From Epilithonimonas hungarica (GTDB lineage: Bacteria > Bacteroidota > Bacteroidia > Flavobacteriales > Weeksellaceae), in the NCBI RefSeq assembly GCF_900102265.1, contig NZ_FNBH01000001.1, positions 1,240,001-1,304,000 on the forward strand: a stretch of 64,000 nt of DNA, in the 5' to 3' direction. The position numbers were made by a program, and so were the translations under genes. This document shows, piece by piece, positions 7,793 to 15,247 of this stretch. The notes below the pieces were generated by a model that made no database searches, was not told the DNA's origin, and worked only from the letters and a program-made list of their open reading frames with translations. Position 1 is the first letter of the stretch. Every line of letters starts with the position of its first letter.

Positions 7793-8740
7793 TTATCGTT
7801 TCAAATATTTCTGCATCAATTTAAATTTCAACATCCCCGGTTTGTAATTAATGATAAAGACCCCACCGATAATGCAGGCTGTTGCAATAATGAATTTAGC
7901 AGAGATAACTTCACCCAGAATCAGCCAGCTTAGGAAAATACTGATGATCGTATTAACATAAGACAAAATGGAGACCTGCGTCGGAAGCAATGTCTTCAGC
8001 AGATAGTGATATGAGAAAAAAGCAATCACCGAGCCAAAAATAGCCAAATAGATAATTGCGGAAATACTTTTTACAGACCAGGTTGAAACATCGATCGTTT
8101 CTGAAAAAGAAAATGCAAAGATCAGCTGTACAATTCCTGCGAACGCAAATTGGTAAAAGAGATTCAGGAAGAGATTGTTGTTCCCTACATTTATTTTCTT
8201 CGTATAGATCGTTCCCAATCCCCAACACATCAATGCGATAATAAGAATGAGCAATCCCAATCGATAGTCAGGATTCATCAGGTCATTAATGCCGTCCCAG
8301 AAGATGAAGATCACACCGAAAAATCCCATTAGTAAACCAATCATTGTACGAAAAGTAAATTTTTCCATTCCGATGACCATACTCGCAATGAAAATAAAAA
8401 CTGGCGAAAGTGCACTGATCAATGAGGTCAGACTACTCGTGAGATTTTCTTCGGCAACTGTGGTCAGTCCATTTGCGCCGACCAGCATCAGTGAAGAAAG
8501 CGTACTCTGGATCCTGAGATTTTTCCATCCGATCCATTTCAGGTTTTTGGTGTAAATCAAAATTGGAAGTAGGATTAAGGCTGCTAAAAACTGACGAAAT
8601 CCCGCGACAAACCAAGGCGGAACAGTTTCCACTCCGATTTTGATGCCGAGAAAGGTCGTGCCCCAAACGATAGCGACGATGCAGATTGCAATAATGGTTT
8701 TTGAACTCAAAGCTTTACTTGAAAAAAGAATTAAAGCCAA
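7793..8740 (-). CDS. EamA/DMT-superfamily permease
   Basis: About 315 residues with ten hydrophobic segments in two EamA halves (VAIVWGTTFLGIKIGVETVP near the N-terminus; ALMCWGLGTIYTKKI starting the second half). It is a drug/metabolite transporter of unknown substrate. No ATG opens the frame: TTG at 8740 or a later TTG (giving SSKTIIAICIVAIVWGTTF) are the options. Divergent from purE with a 65-bp gap. Confidence 0.88.
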   Translation of the reverse strand: MALILFSSKALSSKTIIAICIVAIVWGTTFLGIKIGVETVPPWFVAGFRQFLAALILLPILIYTKNLKWIGWKNLRIQSTLSSLMLVGANGLTTVAEENLTSSLTSLISALSPVFIFIASMVIGMEKFTFRTMIGLLMGFFGVIFIFWDGINDLMNPDYRLGLLILIIALMCWGLGTIYTKKINVGNNNLFLNLFYQFAFAGIVQLIFAFSFSETIDVSTWSVKSISAIIYLAIFGSVIAFFSYHYLLKTLLPTQVSILSYVNTIISIFLSWLILGEVISAKFIIATACIIGGVFIINYKPGMLKFKLMQKYLKR

Positions 8741-8777
8741 AGGTATTCCAAAAACTCCGATTTTACCTATAAATTTT

Positions 8778-8785
8778 TATCTTTG
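8778..8785 (+). promoter_or_regulatory. -7-like box upstream of purE
   Basis: TATCTTTG matches TANNTTTG and stands 20 nt before the purE ATG. No clean TTTG -33 box is seen at the right distance, so this is only a partial promoter call. Confidence 0.4.
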
Positions 8786-8805
8786 AACATCTAATAAAAA
8801 ATGAA

Positions 8806-9309
8806 ATGGTCGGAATAATAATGGGCAGTCAAAGCGATTTGCCAATAATGCAACAAGCTGCTGATTTTCTAAGATCTCTGGAAATCCCTTACGAGTTGAC
8901 AGTCGTTTCTGCACATAGAACGCCGGAACGTATGTTCGATTACGCAAAAACAGCAAAAGAACGGGGACTGAAAGTTATCATCGCAGGAGCTGGAGGAGCT
9001 GCCCATCTTCCGGGGATGGTTGCCAGTTGTACCACTTTGCCTGTGATTGGCGTTCCGATTTTGTCCAGCAATTCTATCGACGGCTGGGATTCTGTTTTGT
9101 CGATTCTTCAGATGCCTTCCGGGATTCCTGTCGCTACCGTTGCCTTAAATGGCGCTGCCAATGCCGGAATTCTCGCTGCAAAAATCATTGGAACTTCTGA
9201 TTCACAAGTCTCAGAGAGATTACAAAAATATCAGGATTCATTGAAAGATAAAGTACTTGGAACTGTTGAGGAAATCAAGAAACAACATCCAAATCAGTTT
9301 GATAAATAG
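8806..9309 (+). CDS. purE: 5-(carboxyamino)imidazole ribonucleotide mutase
   Basis: 167 residues, normal for class I PurE, which converts N5-CAIR to CAIR. Family signatures are GIIMGSQSDLPIM (phosphate-binding loop), VVSAHRTPERM with the active-site His, and GAGGAAHLPGMVAS. It is separated from purK by four other genes and one possible pseudogene. A copy of the modular 3-prime repeat begins 7 nt after the stop, with no separate classical terminator. Confidence 0.96.
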   Translation: MVGIIMGSQSDLPIMQQAADFLRSLEIPYELTVVSAHRTPERMFDYAKTAKERGLKVIIAGAGGAAHLPGMVASCTTLPVIGVPILSSNSIDGWDSVLSILQMPSGIPVATVALNGAANAGILAAKIIGTSDSQVSERLQKYQDSLKDKVLGTVEEIKKQHPNQFDK

Positions 9310-9316
9310 AATTATT

Positions 9317-9403
9317 TTGGCAGCTTGATCCGTCTTCCGCTCCCAATCTTTTCACACCACTACGTTGCGTAAAAAGGATTTCCGCTCAAGCCGGCCGGGC
9401 TGC
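9317..9403 (+). repeat. Modular 3-prime repeat family, copy A
   Basis: Left arm GCAGCTTGATCCGTCTTCCG, an inner AATCTTTT...AAAAAGGATT hairpin with a variable loop, and right arm TTCCGCTCAAG...GGGCTGC. GCAGC pairs with GCTGC and TTGA with TCAA at the outside. This is the shortest copy, lacking the insert seen in D and E. It starts 7 nt after purE. Confidence 0.75.
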
Positions 9404-9444
9404 AGGTTCAGTATAAAAACAAGATTAGTCATAGGATACAAACT

Positions 9445-9484
9445 TGGTCATTCCGTAGGAATCTTGACTACTATTGAATGACAA
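9445..9484. repeat. TCATTCCGTAGGAATCT palindrome family, decayed copy
   Basis: GGTCATTCCGTAGGAATCT (9446-9464) is an intact left arm; only GAATGACA (9476-9483) remains of the right arm. Better copies are at 40591 and 42115. Confidence 0.6.
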
Positions 9485-9496
9485 AGATTATGAGTC

Positions 9497-9805
9497 TTAT
9501 TTTTTACGCTTAAATACAAAACTAATTTCTGAGGTCCTTACATTGGGTTGTAAGCCGGTTACATATTCATTATTCCCAAAATTAGGATGAACGGTTTCTA
9601 TTTTTGAAAAAACATCAACTAGTTCCCAGCCTTCATCACCCAATGAATTAAGAGAGCTATTTGATATGTCAATTTTTTTTGATGTAAACGTTGCCAATGC
9701 ATCTTGTTCAGTTCCTTTGAATATAATTGTTTTATATTCCCATTTTGAAGTGCAAGAAGTAAAGAATATAGTTAAAATTAATCCAACTAAAAATAATTTT
9801 TTCAT
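9497..9805 (-). CDS. Small DUF4177-like lipoprotein
   Basis: 102 residues with a lipoprotein signal (LILTIFFTSC, Cys18). The core WEYKTIIFKGTEQDALAT followed by LNSLGDEGWELVDVF matches the DUF4177 pattern (aromatic start, then LN-x-LG-x-EGWELV). DUF4177 proteins are small alpha/beta proteins of unknown role. No operon partner. Confidence 0.65.
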   Translation of the reverse strand: MKKLFLVGLILTIFFTSCTSKWEYKTIIFKGTEQDALATFTSKKIDISNSSLNSLGDEGWELVDVFSKIETVHPNFGNNEYVTGLQPNVRTSEISFVFKRKK

Positions 9806-9880
9806 TTTGTTAGTAGTTTGTTTCTAACAAAACTAATTTATTCTGATATTCTTTTCTTACGGAAATCCGTAATCTGAAAA

Positions 9881-10726
9881 CTACTTATCCAAAATTCCCC
9901 GAATCTTATTCGCATTTCTGATCAACTCTTCCAGATAATCAAAATTCTCCTTCTCCAAAGCAGATTTGAATTTTCTAAGCTGTGTAATATGTTCGTTCAA
10001 GACATCCAAAACATTTTCTTTGTTCTGACGGAAAATAGGAACCCACATTTCGGGATGAGATTTTGCTAAACGGACTGTACTTGAGAAACCGGAACTTGCC
10101 AATTGGAAAATCGTGTCTTCCTCACGTTCTTTTTCCAAAACGGTATTGGCTAACGCATAAGAAGTGATATGCGAAATATGCGAAATGTAAGCCGTGTGAA
10201 TATCGTGCGCATCGGCATTCATATAGATGGGATGCATTTCCAAAGTTTCGATGACTTTTTCTACAATTTCCAAAGCATTTTCATCAGATTCTTCTTTGTT
10301 GCAGATCACGGCTGCTTTTCCTGTGAAACTGTCTTTGGTCGCTGCATTCGGACCGGAGTTTTCTGTTCCCCACATTGGATGGAAAGCCACGAAACGTTTT
10401 CTCTTCGGATGATTTTTGATAGAATCTACAATTCCTGATTTTGTAGAGCCAACATCCATTACAATTTGTTTTTCATTGATCAAATCCAGAATATAGGGTA
10501 AAATTTTCTTGGCAGAATCTACCGGAACCGAAATAATAATCAAATCAGAATTCCTGATTCCATTTTCAAGATCCGCTTTTTCATCAATGATTTTGAGTTC
10601 GAGTGCTTTGTTGAGATTTTCTTCATTTTGGTCAATTCCGTAAACGAAATTGGTGAAGTTTTTTTCTTTTAATTTTAGTGCGATGGAACCTCCAATCAAT
10701 CCTGTTCCGATAATGCCTATCTTCAT
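9881..10726 (-). CDS. tyrA: Prephenate dehydrogenase
   Basis: 281 residues. It oxidatively decarboxylates prephenate to 4-hydroxyphenylpyruvate for tyrosine synthesis. The Rossmann loop GTGLIGGS is at residues 7-14; FVAFHPMWGTENSGP carries the catalytic His; HDIHTAYISHISHITSYALA is the helical dimer domain typical of TyrA. There is no fused chorismate mutase or ACT domain, so allosteric tyrosine control may be replaced by transcriptional control: a Tyr-codon leader peptide and a terminator lie just upstream (10757-10862). Confidence 0.94.
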   Translation of the reverse strand: MKIGIIGTGLIGGSIALKLKEKNFTNFVYGIDQNEENLNKALELKIIDEKADLENGIRNSDLIIISVPVDSAKKILPYILDLINEKQIVMDVGSTKSGIVDSIKNHPKRKRFVAFHPMWGTENSGPNAATKDSFTGKAAVICNKEESDENALEIVEKVIETLEMHPIYMNADAHDIHTAYISHISHITSYALANTVLEKEREEDTIFQLASSGFSSTVRLAKSHPEMWVPIFRQNKENVLDVLNEHITQLRKFKSALEKENFDYLEELIRNANKIRGILDK

Positions 10727-10756
10727 CTGTAATATTTTCTGTTAATATTTCAAAAC

Positions 10757-10785
10757 AAAAAACCCCGTCATCAGGACGAGGTTTT
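10757..10785 (-). terminator. Attenuator terminator upstream of tyrA
   Basis: In the minus-strand RNA AAAACCUCGUC pairs with GACGGGGUUUU around CUGAU, followed by a U run. It ends about 30 nt before the tyrA ATG, so it sits in the leader rather than after a gene. CAGGATTAGG at the leader-peptide stop (10805-10814) can pair with CCTCGTCCTG (10772-10781) in 9 of 10 positions, forming an antiterminator. Confidence 0.75.
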
Positions 10786-10805
10786 GATATTTCTACATAC
10801 GAATC

Positions 10806-10862
10806 CTAATCCTGTTCCAAGGTCTGAATTGCGTAATAATATGTTGTCTTTGTTGTTTTCAC
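10806..10862 (-). CDS. Tyrosine leader peptide controlling tyrA
   Basis: An 18-codon frame from GTG at 10862 to TAG at 10806 encodes MKTTKTTYYYAIQTLEQD, with three consecutive Tyr codons. The attenuator terminator follows 20 nt downstream, then tyrA. A ribosome stalled on the Tyr codons would leave the CAGGATTAGG segment free to pair with the terminator 5-prime arm; a ribosome reaching the stop would cover it. Every part needed for ribosome-mediated attenuation is present. The GTG start is inferred, since no ATG is in frame. Confidence 0.72.
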   Translation of the reverse strand: MKTTKTTYYYAIQTLEQD

Positions 10863-10866
10863 AAAA

Positions 10867-10898
10867 CGAAGATAGAAATTAATTTATTAAAATTCAAA
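10867..10898 (-). promoter_or_regulatory. Promoter of the tyrA leader
   Basis: TTTG-N20-TATCTTCG on the minus strand. The -7 box is followed by TTTT and then the leader GTG, the same 4-nt spacing as at the TauE/SafE and bifunctional-nuclease genes, so the leader would be translated from the very 5-prime end of the RNA. Confidence 0.45.
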
Positions 10899-10916
10899 TT
10901 AAAAACTTTATAATTT

Positions 10917-11008
10917 ACCACATAGACACATAGTTTGTAAAGTCTTTAATTAAGACGAAATAACTATTTAAACTTTTTAATATCAATAATTCTATGTGTC
11001 TATGTGGT
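10917..11008. repeat. Inverted repeat CACATAGACACATAG
   Basis: ACCACATAGACACATAG (10917-10933) and its exact complement CTATGTGTCTATGTGGT (10992-11008) are 58 bp apart, with a smaller GTCTT...AAGAC palindrome inside. It lies just past the antiporter stop codon (11016). This sequence type is, from memory, a dispersed element in Bacteroidetes genomes. Confidence 0.75.
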
Positions 11009-11015
11009 TTTTAAC

Positions 11016-13304
11016 TTATGGATTCGAAACAATTAAAGTGGATGGAATGTCAGACAGCCAAAGACTTTTTGTGTCGATAAGACTTTTCCAGCTTTTACTG
11101 CTGATCAGCATCAGGTCCTGTGATGCCAGAAAGTCTTTCTCAATCGTTTTCTCGTTGTAAAGTGTGATGTGATTTGGTGCGATATGCTCGATGTTTCTTA
11201 TCAATTCACGGATTTCCGTATTCTTACGGATTTGTCCGGCTGCATCCAGAATGATAACCTGAGAATCGTTGTTGTTGATCAATCTTTTTGCATATTCAAC
11301 CAAATAAAAATCGCTCAAATCAAAGATCGGAATAAAGATTCTATCTGCACTTTCGAAGTTTTTATCAACCATTATTCCAACAGGAATATTGGTTTTATCC
11401 AGAATACTCAATGTAAAATCATCAAAAGGAGAGGAGTTGAAAATGTAAGATCTTCCTTTTACTGTGTTCAATAATTTTTCTGGATTGATGATTTTAGTTG
11501 TGAAACCAAGCAATTTTCCAAGCAGAGTACCTTCATAGATCGATTTTCCTAGCATTATCAAAAGCAGATCATAATTACCTTTATTAGTAATATTGATCAG
11601 ATCATTTTCGATGTCTGTTGAAGCTTTGAAAAGCGTTGTGACTTCCAGTTTCAGCTCGTGGGAAGTATCGATGATATTTTCGAATAGACCTTTTTCATAA
11701 TCTTCGATATCAAAAGCGTGTAGTTCATCAACAGGAGCAATATTCATTGCAGTTACACTTTTGTTTCCGTTCATTTTATGAGTGAAATTATCGGACAATT
11801 TCAATAATGTACTTCCAGACTCTGGGGTGTCAAATGAAAGAAGAATCTTGTACTTTCCACTGTTTTCATCGGTTTCTTCATCAACCATCGATTTTTTTCC
11901 CTTGAAAATAAAATTGATCAAATCTAAAGAAGGCCCTGTCATAAATGTCGTGAACAACGCCATTATAACCATCATAGCAAAAATCTCAGGACTCAAAACT
12001 CCTAGATCATAACCGATATTAAGGACAATCAATTCCATCAGACCTCTCGTGTTCATCAATGCTCCGATGGTGAGGCTGTCTTTCCAGTCTATTCTTAGAA
12101 ATTTTGCAGTTAGTGCACTCCCAATGAATTTTCCTGTGACAGCGGTCGCAATTATCAAACCGGCAATCATCCAAAGATGTTTGTCATTCAGTAACCCTAT
12201 TTGAGTTCTCAATCCGGTAAATACGAAGAACAATGGAAGTAATAAAACCAAAGCAACATCTTCAACTTTCTCAATGAAAAGATTTCTGAATTTCACATTT
12301 TCCGGCATTATCGCACCCGCCATAAATGCTCCGAACAATGCGTGAATCCCAATAACCTCTGTCGCATAAGCAGAGATGATCAATGTCAGAAAGAAGATAG
12401 CCACAATAGATTTATTGATGATCCCTTTTCCGACCTGTAATTCTCCAATTCTTTTCAGGAAAGGTCTTACGATCTTTATCATCAGGAAAACGTAAGCAAT
12501 CGCCATAAGAATTACGTAGATTGAACTAGCGAAAGAACCAGCTTTTACAATGGCAATCACAGCCGCCAAAATACACCAGGCTGTAATATCATCCGCTGCT
12601 GCACAAGTAATGACTATGGTTCCGAGCTTGGTTTTCTGAAGGTTTCTTTCCTGAACGATTCTTGCCAAAACAGGAAAAGCTGTAATACTCATAGCAATCG
12701 CAATAAACAACGCAAACGAACTGAACTGGATTCCGTCTGGTGCAAATTCTTTATAAATGAAGTAAGATAATCCAATTCCCAGAGCAAACGGGATAATTAT
12801 ACTTGCGTGGCTGATGACAACCGCGTCGTGCGCCTTTTTCCTGAGGACACTCAAATCCAGCTCCATCCCGACGATATACATAAAAAGGATCAAACCGATC
12901 TGACTCAAAAACTGTAGATTTCCTAAAGATTCTTTTGGAAATAGGAAAGCGGAAAACTCCGGGAAATATAATCCTAAGAGTGAAGGCCCGAGAACAATTC
13001 CTGCAATCATTTCTCCGATTACAGAAGGTTGTTTCATCTTCATACAGATCCAGCCAAATAATCTTGCAACCAGAATAATTGTCACGATTTGCGCCAAAAG
13101 CAAAGCTAACGGATGATGGAGATTGGTTGAAAAGGATTCGACAAAGTTCTCCCAAATCGTACCTTTTGATTCTTTGATGACAATATTTTCGCCAGCTTCC
13201 AGCGTTTTTCCTTCTATCAGAAACCAATATACCAGACAGGAGAAGAACGCAATTGTAACTGTGTAAAATATAATATTCCTGTACTTTTTCATATTCAATT
13301 TCAT
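11016..13304 (-). CDS. CPA2-family cation:proton antiporter with C-terminal Usp-like domain
   Basis: 762 residues. After an N-terminal membrane segment (about 10-30) and a short periplasmic stretch, residues ~65-480 carry a KefB/NhaS-type exchanger (MKQPSVIGEMIAGIVLGPSL; ITCAAADDITAWCILA with the paired acidic residues; HALFGAFMAGAIMP). Residues ~500-762 are soluble and resemble two Usp-like halves (YKILLSFDTPESGSTLLKL; GIMVDKN). It probably exchanges Na+ or K+ for H+ across the inner membrane. A second Met at residue 5 is an alternative start. Confidence 0.9.
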   Translation of the reverse strand: MKLNMKKYRNIIFYTVTIAFFSCLVYWFLIEGKTLEAGENIVIKESKGTIWENFVESFSTNLHHPLALLLAQIVTIILVARLFGWICMKMKQPSVIGEMIAGIVLGPSLLGLYFPEFSAFLFPKESLGNLQFLSQIGLILFMYIVGMELDLSVLRKKAHDAVVISHASIIIPFALGIGLSYFIYKEFAPDGIQFSSFALFIAIAMSITAFPVLARIVQERNLQKTKLGTIVITCAAADDITAWCILAAVIAIVKAGSFASSIYVILMAIAYVFLMIKIVRPFLKRIGELQVGKGIINKSIVAIFFLTLIISAYATEVIGIHALFGAFMAGAIMPENVKFRNLFIEKVEDVALVLLLPLFFVFTGLRTQIGLLNDKHLWMIAGLIIATAVTGKFIGSALTAKFLRIDWKDSLTIGALMNTRGLMELIVLNIGYDLGVLSPEIFAMMVIMALFTTFMTGPSLDLINFIFKGKKSMVDEETDENSGKYKILLSFDTPESGSTLLKLSDNFTHKMNGNKSVTAMNIAPVDELHAFDIEDYEKGLFENIIDTSHELKLEVTTLFKASTDIENDLINITNKGNYDLLLIMLGKSIYEGTLLGKLLGFTTKIINPEKLLNTVKGRSYIFNSSPFDDFTLSILDKTNIPVGIMVDKNFESADRIFIPIFDLSDFYLVEYAKRLINNNDSQVIILDAAGQIRKNTEIRELIRNIEHIAPNHITLYNEKTIEKDFLASQDLMLISSKSWKSLIDTKSLWLSDIPSTLIVSNP

Positions 13305-13407
13305 TTAGATCTTACGTATTTTCAAGATGTAAAATTGAGAAGTTTTTGAATGCGAAATTCATCTTCGATTGAAAAATGTAATGAAACGGCTGAATTCTGC
13401 GCTGAAA

Positions 13408-14115
13408 TTATTTCGAGAGTTTTTCAGAAACCTGATTCCTAAAAACATCGCTGACAAGCAATTTCAAAGGATTTCCTTCAGGGGAATTGATATCCAGGAT
13501 AATTTCAGATGAAGAAACAACCTGAATGTGCTGAATATTGACCATTTCTTTTTTGTTGATCTGAACAAAGTTTTTCTGCGGTAATAATTCGAATAAATTT
13601 TTGAAACTTAGGTTTTTAAGAATAATTTCCGAATTGTTTTTTAGTTTCAAATCTTTATCTCGGCTATCGATTTCAGATGTTTTGATATAGATAATGTCGT
13701 TGACGAAAATTCGGGTTTTCCCAAGATTGGTATTCCATTCAAAGAACTGATTTTTCTGATGTTCGTTAAGTAGTTTTCCTGCCTTTTCAAAAGCTTGTTG
13801 CAGACGTTCTTTTTTTATCGGTTTTCTGACGTAATCAACCACATCTAGGTCAAAAGCTTCCGCCGCATATTCTTTGTATGCTGTCGTGAAAATAATTTTT
13901 TTGTCCTTGACCAATTCGGCAACTTGAAGCCCGTTCATTCCGGGCATTTCGATATCAAGAATGCAAACGTCGCAATCGATGTCATCAATTTCTTGCAAGA
14001 AGACTTTAGGATTATTGAAAGCTTTCACAACTCCGATTCCTTCAATCTGGTCGCAGAGAAGTTTCAAATAGCTGATTGCCAATAACTCATCATCCAGAAT
14101 AACGCATTTTATCAT
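13408..14115 (-). CDS. LytTR-family response regulator
   Basis: 235 residues. The N-terminal receiver domain has DD at 8-9, the phosphoacceptor Asp54 in CILDIEMPGMNG, T/A at FTTAY and K at VRKPIKK. The C-terminal LytTR DNA-binding domain (about 130-230) includes IIYIKTSEIDSRDKD and FVQINKKEMVNIQHI. It overlaps the kinase gene by 26 bp, so the two are co-translated and form a LytS/LytR-like pair. No targets are visible. Confidence 0.92.
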   Translation of the reverse strand: MIKCVILDDELLAISYLKLLCDQIEGIGVVKAFNNPKVFLQEIDDIDCDVCILDIEMPGMNGLQVAELVKDKKIIFTTAYKEYAAEAFDLDVVDYVRKPIKKERLQQAFEKAGKLLNEHQKNQFFEWNTNLGKTRIFVNDIIYIKTSEIDSRDKDLKLKNNSEIILKNLSFKNLFELLPQKNFVQINKKEMVNIQHIQVVSSSEIILDINSPEGNPLKLLVSDVFRNQVSEKLSK

Positions 14116-14863
14116 AAAATTCTGAAAGATTAATGGTTAATTGCGCTGTGAAAACATCATTGCTGATATTTTTACTGAGTTTGTAATGGTTTTTATAGAT
14201 CAATTTCAATCTTTGGTCAAAAGATTTGCTTCCGAAACCGCTATTTTCTTTCTCAAGTGGTTTTTTGTCTGAGATTTTGTTGGAAACTTTCATTTCAAAT
14301 TTTCCGTCTTCGAGAATCAGATTAATTGAAATAAAAGAATCTTGAGCCAGAAAATCTGTGTGTTTAAAGGCATTTTCAATCAAATCAACAGAAATCAACG
14401 GAGCAAAAACTTTCTCAGAATAGATAGGGTCTTCTTTGTTGATTTTCGTCTTGATCCTGAAATCAAATAACGGATTGATTTTGATCTTGTTGATTTCGAT
14501 AAGGTTCATTGCAAAATCCAACTCTTCTTTTGGACTCACAAATTTATTGCTGCTTTCGTAGAGAATATAATCCAGAATGCTCGCCAGTTTATCCAACGAA
14601 ATGTACGTCTGATAAGCGTGCGACTGAACTGAATTGAGAATATTTTTGAAAAGATGCGGATTGAGTTTGGTCTCGATATGTTCCAATCTTACGTTATCAA
14701 GTTTGCTTTCAATCGCTTTGTAATTGTCTTCGAGGAGCTTGTTTTTTGTTTTGGCGGATTTGTATTTTCCGAACAGGAAAAAACTGAGGGCCAATAAGAA
14801 AAAGATGACGAAAATCCCACCAAACAGAAGATAATCCGGAAGTAAGAGATTTTTGCCGCTCAT
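14090..14863 (-). CDS. LytS/YehU-type sensor histidine kinase
   Basis: 257 residues. A single transmembrane segment (about 10-32) with almost no periplasmic part, a coiled linker, then the His_kinase box IETKLNPHLFKNILNSVQ with phosphoacceptor His70. SVDLIENAFKHTDFLA is the N box and SGFGSKSFDQRLKLIY the G-box region of the ATPase domain. With no sensory ectodomain it may sense membrane state or a partner, perhaps the small anchored protein encoded 3 nt upstream. Confidence 0.9.
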   Translation of the reverse strand: MSGKNLLLPDYLLFGGIFVIFFLLALSFFLFGKYKSAKTKNKLLEDNYKAIESKLDNVRLEHIETKLNPHLFKNILNSVQSHAYQTYISLDKLASILDYILYESSNKFVSPKEELDFAMNLIEINKIKINPLFDFRIKTKINKEDPIYSEKVFAPLISVDLIENAFKHTDFLAQDSFISINLILEDGKFEMKVSNKISDKKPLEKENSGFGSKSFDQRLKLIYKNHYKLSKNISNDVFTAQLTINLSEFYDKMRYSG

Positions 14864-14866
14864 TTT

Positions 14867-15238
14867 TTATTTTAATTTTTTGAATCCCGTAAATTCTGCT
14901 TTTTCTTTACATTTAGAATAATTGATCTCAAATCTGGAATCATTTTTCGGATACAGAAGAACGTATTCCGGGCAAGGTTGTTTTTGAGCCTGGCTTTTGT
15001 CAAAATCAATTGCTCCGTTAGTAATTATTTCGTCTTTCAGTTGTTTTTCAGATATCTTATTCGCTTCCATTTCTTTTTTGAAATTTTCGGAATAAGAAAA
15101 ATCTTTGGTCAAAGTCTCTGCAATGACCCTGTCATTCGGGAAATAAGAGCAGCTCGCACCTTTCTGGTTGAGGACAAAGAAAACGATCAATAATCCCGGA
15201 ACCAATCCGATGAAATAGAATTTAAGTTTTTTAAGCAT
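14867..15238 (-). CDS. Small membrane-anchored DUF4258-type protein
   Basis: 123 residues with one N-terminal transmembrane segment (FYFIGLVPGLLIVFFVLNQ) and a soluble remainder containing CSYFPNDRV, a KDEIITNGAIDFDKS stretch, PCPEYVLLYP and a final Cys. Flavobacteria often encode a DUF4258 protein like this beside the Ald-like gene; the assignment is by recall of that pair. Three Cys in the exported part could form disulfides. It lies 9 nt after the Ald-like gene and 3 nt before the kinase. Confidence 0.6.
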   Translation of the reverse strand: MLKKLKFYFIGLVPGLLIVFFVLNQKGASCSYFPNDRVIAETLTKDFSYSENFKKEMEANKISEKQLKDEIITNGAIDFDKSQAQKQPCPEYVLLYPKNDSRFEINYSKCKEKAEFTGFKKLK

Positions 15239-15247
15239 TAATGAGTT

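Noticed and set aside
9310-9500. Insertion sequence or attachment site at the repeat-rich gap
   Set aside because: No transposase or integrase frame, no target duplication, no tRNA; treated as dispersed repeats.
13000-13227. Long minus-strand frame (12751-13227) inside the antiporter gene
   Set aside because: Alternative frame of a clear transporter gene, Arg/Cys-rich and without start context.
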